DNA of 5,085 bases. Origin: Sulfitobacter sp. (GTDB taxonomy: Bacteria; Pseudomonadota; Alphaproteobacteria; Rhodobacterales; Rhodobacteraceae). The notes beneath the pieces were generated by a model. The model saw only the letters and a list, made by a program, of their open reading frames with translations, was not told the origin of the DNA and did not search any database. Of this stretch, positions 1 through 5,085 are shown piece by piece; position 1 is the stretch's first letter, and every line of letters begins with the position of its first letter. The position numbers and the translations under genes were made by a program. Location: NCBI GenBank assembly GCA_024636405.1, contig JAGXHC010000077.1:1-5085 (forward strand). Reading direction: 5' to 3'.

Positions 1-191
1 GCTTCTGAGGGGCGCATGGCATACCCGTGCGGCGAGGCGCGCGGCGGCAAGATCAACGCAGGTTCCCCGACCCCCTGCATCACCTGCGCGACCAGCGACT
101 GCACCGGGGCAATGTCGGTCACGACCTGCGGCACCTCGGCGCGGACAGGCACGGCAAAGCCCAACAGTAGGATCATCATCAGGCGGTTCAT
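1..191 (-). CDS. znuA: Zinc ABC transporter, periplasmic zinc-binding protein ZnuA (5' part only)
   Basis: This is the N-terminal 63 residues of the substrate-binding protein that captures Zn(II) in the periplasm and passes it to the ZnuB permease. The gene runs off the left edge, so this is a window truncation and not a broken gene. The ATG is at 191-189, preceded by GGAG (202-199) with 7 bases of spacing. In-frame ATGs at codons 5 and 6 are possible alternatives but would shorten the signal peptide. Residues 1-18 look like a Sec signal peptide: a basic Arg3, a hydrophobic core LMMILLLGFAV, and a V-R-A cleavage motif before Glu19. The mature start VPQVVTDIAPVQSLVAQVM and the later PPRASPHGYAMRPSEA are characteristic of ZnuA. 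His55 in SPHGY matches the first conserved zinc-ligand histidine of the family. The central histidine-rich loop and the remaining ligands would lie outside the window. The gene is divergent from zur and shares its promoter region and operator. Confidence 0.93.
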   Translation of the reverse strand, partial: MNRLMMILLLGFAVPVRAEVPQVVTDIAPVQSLVAQVMQGVGEPALILPPRASPHGYAMRPSE

Positions 192-224
192 GGTGCTGCT
201 CCGGCATTTAGGGTCTATCTCTGC

Positions 225-253
225 TTGCTAACAATGATGTTATAACATATCAA
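225..253 (+). promoter_or_regulatory. Candidate promoter for the zur-znuCB operon
   Basis: TTGCTA (225-230) and TATCAA (248-253) are each 4 of 6 to the -35 and -10 consensus, with 17 bases between them. The Zur palindrome fills the spacer and touches the -10. Transcription would start around 260, about 20 bases before the zur ATG. The match is weak. TATAAC at 241-246 is a better -10 word but has no acceptable -35 partner. Confidence 0.28.
235..252. promoter_or_regulatory. Probable Zur operator between znuA and zur
   Basis: A perfect 12-base palindrome, ATGTTATAACAT (237-248), lies in the AT-rich 88-base gap between the divergent znuA and zur starts. The flanks extend the symmetry imperfectly: the right arm reads GATATGTTA on the other strand and the left arm GATGTTA, two bases shorter. 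Zur boxes in alphaproteobacteria are AT-rich inverted repeats of the form TGTTATAACA, and this is the only such site seen in the gap. Its position lets one Zur dimer (or pair of dimers) cover the putative promoter elements of both transcripts, so both arms of the locus would be repressed when zinc is plentiful. The palindrome is seen directly; binding is inferred. Confidence 0.82.
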
Positions 254-266
254 TCCCCTCAATCAA
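239..266 (-). promoter_or_regulatory. Candidate sigma70-type promoter for znuA
   Basis: Read on the minus strand, TTGATT (266-261, 4 of 6 to the -35 consensus) is followed after 16 bases by TATAAC (244-239, 5 of 6 to the -10 consensus). The -10 lies inside the Zur palindrome, as expected for a repressible promoter. Transcription would start near 232 and leave a leader of about 40 bases. This is assigned by eye only, and AT-rich palindromes produce -10-like words by chance. Confidence 0.38.
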
Positions 267-279
267 CAAAGGATACCGC

Positions 280-765
280 ATGTCCGCCATCGGCTTTGAA
301 CACCACGATCACAGCGCCTGCGTGCACGATACGTTGAAAAAGGCCGAAGCGCATTGCACCACGCATGGGTTGCGCCTGACCCCGGTGCGGCGGCGCGCGC
401 TGGATATTCTGTTGGCCGAGCACCGGGCGATGGGTGCTTATGATCTGCTGGCGGTGCTGGCAGACGAAGGTCTGGGCACGCAACCGCCCGTCGCCTACCG
501 GGCGCTCGATTTTCTTGTCAAAGCGGGGTTTGCGCACAAGATCGAGGCGCTGAACGCCTATATCGCCTGCGCGCATCTGGGTGCGGACCATGTGCCCGCG
601 TTTCTGATCTGCCGGGCCTGTCACTGCGTCGCAGAAAGCGATACTGGCCCCGCTCAGGGTCGGCTTGGTGCCGCAGCAAAGGCGGCCGGGTTCCGCATAG
701 AGCGCACGGTGGTGGAGGCCGAAGGGCTCTGCCCCACCTGTCAGGACGCGGCCCCATGCGCCTGA
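280..765 (+). CDS. zur: Zinc uptake regulator Zur (Fur family)
   Basis: This is a cytoplasmic zinc-sensing repressor of 161 residues, a normal length for the family. The ATG at 280 follows AAAGGA (268-273) at 6 bases. The winged-helix DNA-binding domain covers about residues 18-88, with the Fur-family LTPVRRRALDILL (33-45) and a recognition region PPVAYRALDFLVKAGFAHKI (69-88). The structural zinc site is two CxxC pairs, Cys111/Cys114 and Cys151/Cys154. The regulatory site can be placed by spacing against E. coli Zur: His86, Cys97, His104 and Glu119. This cysteine-containing sensory site, the LNAYIAC segment and the adjacent znu genes point to Zur over Fur, PerR or Irr. The N terminus (residues 8-16) adds four histidines and a cysteine of unknown role. 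It leads the zur-znuC-znuB operon, overlaps znuC by 10 bases, and is probably autoregulated through the upstream palindrome. Confidence 0.95.
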   Translation: MSAIGFEHHDHSACVHDTLKKAEAHCTTHGLRLTPVRRRALDILLAEHRAMGAYDLLAVLADEGLGTQPPVAYRALDFLVKAGFAHKIEALNAYIACAHLGADHVPAFLICRACHCVAESDTGPAQGRLGAAAKAAGFRIERTVVEAEGLCPTCQDAAPCA

Positions 766-1517
766 TCGAAACCCGCGGGCTTTGTTTGCGGCATGGCGGC
801 GAAACGGTGCTGCGCGATGTCGATTTCCACATCGACCGGGGTGAGATCGTGACCATCGTCGGGCCAAATGGGTCAGGCAAATCAACTCTGCTTCGCGCGC
901 TGATCGGCGCAATGCAGCCCGCCGCAGGCAGCGTGACCCGCGCACCGGGCCTGCGGATCGGATATGTGCCCCAAAAGCTGCATATTGACACCACCTTGCC
1001 GCTTACCGTGCGCCGTTTTCTCAATCTTCCCCATCGACAGCCCCAAAAGCAGATCCAGACCGCTTTGGATCACGCGGGCCTGCCGGATCTGGCAGATATG
1101 CAGATGGCATCGCTGTCAGGCGGCCAGTTTCAACGCGTTTTGCTGGCGCGCGCGCTGTTGGGCGGGCCCGATCTATTGATCCTGGATGAGGCCACGCAGG
1201 GGCTGGACCAGCCCGGCGCGGCCGCGTTTTACCGTCAGATCGAAGAGGTCCGCCGCAACATGGGACCAGCAGTGTTGATGGTCAGCCACGATCTGCACGT
1301 CGTGATGGCGGCATCCGACCGGGTGCTTTGTCTTAACGGGCATGTCTGCTGCGAAGGCACCCCCGAGGTCGTGGCGGACGCACCGGAATACCGCGCGCTG
1401 TTCGGGTCGGGCACGCAAGGTGCGCTGGCGCTTTACCGACATGATCACCACCATTCCCATGATCATGGACATGGTGATCACGCGCACGACAAACAGGGAT
1501 CACGTGATGCTGGATGA
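756..1517 (+). CDS. znuC: Zinc ABC transporter ATP-binding protein ZnuC
   Basis: This is the cytoplasmic ATPase that powers Zn(II) import through ZnuB. At 253 residues it is close to the family length. It has a full set of ABC motifs: Walker A GPNGSGKST (36-44), Q-loop Gln73 (VPQKL), signature LSGGQ (120-124), Walker B LLILDEA (140-146), D-loop GLDQPG (149-154), and H-loop His178 in SHD. The segment RIGYVPQKLHIDTTLPLTVRRF is typical of the zinc/manganese importer ATPases. The C-terminal tail is histidine-rich, with nine His between residues 229 and 244, and may bind metal. The ATG at 756 lies inside the end of zur (10-base overlap), and AGGA (743-746) sits 9 bases upstream within zur, suggesting translational coupling. 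The 3' end overlaps znuB by 11 bases. Confidence 0.95.
   Translation: MRLIETRGLCLRHGGETVLRDVDFHIDRGEIVTIVGPNGSGKSTLLRALIGAMQPAAGSVTRAPGLRIGYVPQKLHIDTTLPLTVRRFLNLPHRQPQKQIQTALDHAGLPDLADMQMASLSGGQFQRVLLARALLGGPDLLILDEATQGLDQPGAAAFYRQIEEVRRNMGPAVLMVSHDLHVVMAASDRVLCLNGHVCCEGTPEVVADAPEYRALFGSGTQGALALYRHDHHHSHDHGHGDHAHDKQGSRDAG
1495..1509 (+). promoter_or_regulatory. Ribosome binding site that fixes the znuB start
   Basis: AGGGA (1495-1499) is separated by 7 bases from the ATG at 1507. The site lies within the last codons of znuC and favours this start over the in-frame GTG at 1504 or the far-upstream ATG at 1342. Confidence 0.6.
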
Positions 1518-2334
1518 TTTTGCCCTGCGCGCGGCGCTTGCGGGACTTGGTGCGGCCCTTGCCGCCGCCCCGCTGGGGTGTTTCGTGGTCTGGCGGCGGA
1601 TGGCGTATTTTGGCGACGCCACCAGCCACGCGGCAATTCTGGGTGTGGCACTGGCGCTGGCGACAGATTTGCCGATCTGGTCAGGCGTCTTGATTGTGGC
1701 GCTGGTGATGGCGCTGATTGTCAGCAGCCTGTCCGAGCGGCACGTCAGCGCGGACGCCCTGCTGGGGGTGCTGGCGCATGCCGCGCTTGCACTGGGGCTG
1801 GTGGCAGTTTCACTGCTGCCGGGGCAACGGGTGAACTTGTCCGCCTATCTGTTTGGCGAAATTCTGGCTGTCACGCGTGGCGACCTGATGGTGATCTGGG
1901 GCGGTGCGGCGGCCGTCATTGCGCTTTTGGTCTGGCGCTGGTCTGCGCTGCTGACCGCCACGCTCAGCCCCGATCTGGCACAGGCCAGCGGCGGCAACCC
2001 CCGGCGGGAACAGCTTATCCTGACCTGTGCGCTGGCCATAACCGTTGCTGCGGCAATCAAGGTGGTCGGCGCATTGCTGATCGCGGCTTTGCTGATCATC
2101 CCTGCGGCCACGGCCCGCCCCTTTGCCCGCACCCCCGAAGCGATGGCGGTCTGGGCCGTTATTTTCGGCGCGTTGGCCGCCTTGGGCGGGCTGGCAGGGT
2201 CGTTTGCATTTGATACCCCGACAGGGCCCAGCATTGTCACGCTGGCGGCGGTGTTCTTTGCGCTGTCAAACGCCTTCGCCGCCATTTTGCGCGGGATTGC
2301 GCAAAGGACTGGCAAGCGCCGACAAGTCGGCTAA
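1507..2334 (+). CDS. znuB: Zinc ABC transporter permease ZnuB
   Basis: This is the inner-membrane channel subunit of the zinc importer (ABC-3 family), 275 residues and very hydrophobic. I count about eight or nine candidate membrane segments, at roughly 8-28, 41-55, 57-75, 85-104, 127-146, 170-201 (one or two), 213-233 and 240-262. Family landmarks are GDATSHAAILGVALA (36-50), equivalent to the GDALSHA motif of ABC-3 permeases, and VVGALLIAALLIIPAATA (186-203). The open frame extends upstream to an ATG at 1342, but that part is out-of-frame znuC sequence. The start at 1507 is chosen because AGGGA (1495-1499) lies 7 bases upstream and the protein then begins like its homologues. GTG at 1504 is a less likely alternative. 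It overlaps the znuC end by 11 bases and is the last gene of the zinc operon, followed 25 bases later by pobA. Confidence 0.94.
   Translation: MLDDFALRAALAGLGAALAAAPLGCFVVWRRMAYFGDATSHAAILGVALALATDLPIWSGVLIVALVMALIVSSLSERHVSADALLGVLAHAALALGLVAVSLLPGQRVNLSAYLFGEILAVTRGDLMVIWGGAAAVIALLVWRWSALLTATLSPDLAQASGGNPRREQLILTCALAITVAAAIKVVGALLIAALLIIPAATARPFARTPEAMAVWAVIFGALAALGGLAGSFAFDTPTGPSIVTLAAVFFALSNAFAAILRGIAQRTGKRRQVG
2318..2331. repeat. Short perfect inverted repeat at the znuB stop codon
   Basis: GCCGAC, two bases AA, then GTCGGC form a perfect inverted repeat ending one base into the znuB stop codon. In RNA it would give a five-pair GC-rich stem with a four-base loop. No T-run follows (the next bases are TAACATCC), so it does not look like an intrinsic terminator. 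It might act as a weak attenuator or a 3' stability element, or be chance. Confidence 0.4.
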
Positions 2335-2359
2335 CATCCGGCTGAAAGAGGAGAAATAG

Positions 2360-4265
<1,906 letters not shown>

Positions 4266-4266
<1 letters not shown>

Positions 4267-4859
4267 TGGCAAAGCCGCTGCCAGAGACCGCCAGCCAGAC
4301 CGCCGGACCCTATGTGCACATCGGCTGCACACCCAATCAGGCCGGAGTGACGGGGGTTTATCCCACCGATCCGGGCAATCGGATGATAACCGATGCGGCC
4401 TCAGGCGCGCGGATCACGCTGACGGGGCGCGTGTTTGACGGGCTTGATGCGCCGCTGTGCGATGCCTTGATCGAAGCGTGGCAACCCGATGCAAAGGGCC
4501 GTTTCGCCGGCATGGCGGACGCCGATCCGCATGTCACCGGCTTTGGCAGGTGTGCCTGCGATCCGCAAACGGGACTGTTCAGGTTCGATACCATCCGCCC
4601 CGGCGCGGTGCCCTGGCCCGCAGGCGGCATGCAGGCGCCGCATATCACGCTGTGGATCGTGGCGCGCGGCATCAATATCGGGCTGCACACGCGGGTCTAT
4701 TTTGCCGATGATCCAGCCATCGGGACTGACCCCGCGCTTGCCCTTATCGACGATCCATCGCGCAGAAGAACGCTGTTGAGCCATCCAGATGGGCATGGCG
4801 GATATCACATTGATATCCACCTACAAGGCCCTGAAGAAACTGTGTTTTTCGATGTCTGA
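4266..4859 (+). CDS. pcaG: Protocatechuate 3,4-dioxygenase, alpha subunit
   Basis: This is the partner subunit of PcaH. It has the same intradiol-dioxygenase fold but does not itself hold the iron, and it helps form the active-site pocket. It is 197 residues, about the family norm of 200. The opening PETASQTAGPYVHIG (6-20) is a PcaG hallmark. ITLTGRVFDGLDAPLCDALIEAWQPDAKGRF (50-80) and PGAVPWP with APHITLWIVARGINIGLHTRVYF (112-146) follow. The iron tyrosine and histidine pair of the beta subunit is degenerate here: GRF in place of GRY, VPW in place of PYPW, and PHITL in place of HIH. That fits an alpha subunit. The ATG at 4266 overlaps the pcaH TAA by one base (TAATG), with a strong GGAGG (4254-4258) 7 bases upstream. 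It is the last gene on this strand, 18 bases before the end of the convergent Rid gene. Confidence 0.95.
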
Positions 4860-4877
4860 GCGGCACACCCTCGCGTC

Positions 4878-5085
4878 TTAGCGGGGCTTTATTACCGCTG
4901 TCGCCTCGATCTCGACCTTTGCTTCGTCTTCGATCAGAGCCGCGACGACTACCATTGCCATCGACGGAAAATGGCGTCCCAGAACCTCGCGGTACGCGCG
5001 GCCGACCTCGGCCTGTGCCGCCAGATATTCAGCCTTGTCGGTCACATACCAGGTCAAACGCATGATATCCTCCGGCACACCGCCC
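4878..5085 (-). CDS. Rid-family (YjgF/YER057c/UK114) protein, C-terminal part
   Basis: This is the C-terminal 68 or so residues of a small Rid-fold protein. The frame stays open past 5085, so the start is outside the window; full-length relatives have about 115-130 residues. The in-frame GTG at 5078-5076 is an internal valine in GGVPEDIMRLTWYVTDKAEY, a conserved Rid segment, and not the start. The end, VVVAALIEDEAKVEIEATAV, is the family's C-terminal strand with its KVEIEA motif. RidA itself removes reactive enamine/imine intermediates and uses an arginine (Arg105 in E. coli) in FPARSCVEVA. The aligned segment here is FPSMAMVVVA, with Met (codon 4961-4959) in that place, so classic RidA deaminase activity is doubtful and the true role is unknown. 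The gene is convergent with pcaG across an 18-base gap, so a shared function with the pca genes cannot be claimed from layout. Confidence 0.88.
   Translation of the reverse strand, partial: GGVPEDIMRLTWYVTDKAEYLAAQAEVGRAYREVLGRHFPSMAMVVVAALIEDEAKVEIEATAVIKPR

Noticed and set aside
16..231. Plus-strand open frame of 71 codons at the left edge
   Set aside because: It lies antisense to znuA, whose signal peptide and SPHGY motif are clear, and it runs across the promoter region. Its translation looks like no known protein.
259..945. Minus-strand open frame of 228 codons opposite zur and znuC
   Set aside because: It is the antisense shadow of two well-supported genes in high-GC DNA, with an arginine-rich, low-order translation.
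1441..1487. Tandem repeat or CRISPR-like pattern in the CAT/GAT-rich stretch
   Set aside because: The pattern is explained by His and Asp codons of the ZnuC tail. There is no regular repeat-spacer structure.
1342..1506. Extended N terminus for ZnuB from the ATG at 1342
   Set aside because: The extra 55 residues are out-of-frame znuC sequence, basic and unlike a permease. The ribosome binding site and the membrane protein start both point to 1507.
4880..4899. AGCGG/CCGCT stem as a terminator between pcaG and the Rid gene
   Set aside because: It has only five pairs with a ten-base loop and no T-run, and it lies within the Rid coding sequence. No convincing terminator was found in the 18-base gap.
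5076..5078. GTG as the start of a 66-residue Rid protein
   Set aside because: The frame continues upstream with Gly-Gly before a conserved VPEDIMRLTWYV segment, so this codon is an internal valine and the true start is beyond the window.

Overview
The window reads as a stretch of chromosome from an alphaproteobacterium, most likely of the Rhodobacterales (Roseobacter/Rhodobacter relatives). The grounds are high GC, tightly packed and overlapping genes, a znuA/zur-znuCB divergent locus of the type seen in that group, and protein sequences that match my memory of that group. No database search was possible, so the taxon is an inference.

Region 1 (1-2334) is a zinc-uptake locus. The 5' end of znuA (periplasmic zinc-binding protein) runs leftwards off the edge. 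An AT-rich 88-base gap follows, holding a 12-base perfect palindrome that is very probably the Zur operator. Then zur (zinc-sensing Fur-family repressor), znuC (ABC ATPase with a histidine-rich tail) and znuB (membrane permease) run rightwards with 10-11 base overlaps. Together they form a self-regulated high-affinity Zn(II) importer: Zur with zinc bound would shut off both divergent transcripts.

Region 2 (2360-4859) is aromatic catabolism. pobA (4-hydroxybenzoate 3-monooxygenase) makes protocatechuate, and pcaH and pcaG (beta and alpha subunits of protocatechuate 3,4-dioxygenase) cleave its ring to 3-carboxy-cis,cis-muconate. The three genes are translationally linked: pobA/pcaH overlap by 4 bases with a TTG start, and pcaH/pcaG overlap by 1 base. 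pobA starts only 25 bases after znuB on the same strand, with no regulator gene and no clear terminator between them. The other beta-ketoadipate genes (pcaB, pcaC, pcaD, pcaIJ) and a pobR or pcaQ regulator are not in the window.

Region 3 (4878-5085) is the 3' half of a convergent Rid-family (YjgF/UK114) gene that runs off the right edge. It lacks the arginine typical of the true RidA deaminases.

I found no RNA gene, mobile element, CRISPR array or long repeat, and no gene-free stretch over 300 bases. Nothing here looks like an undescribed system. The points most worth a second look are the junction between the zinc and aromatic operons, the TTG start of pcaH, and the atypical Rid protein.
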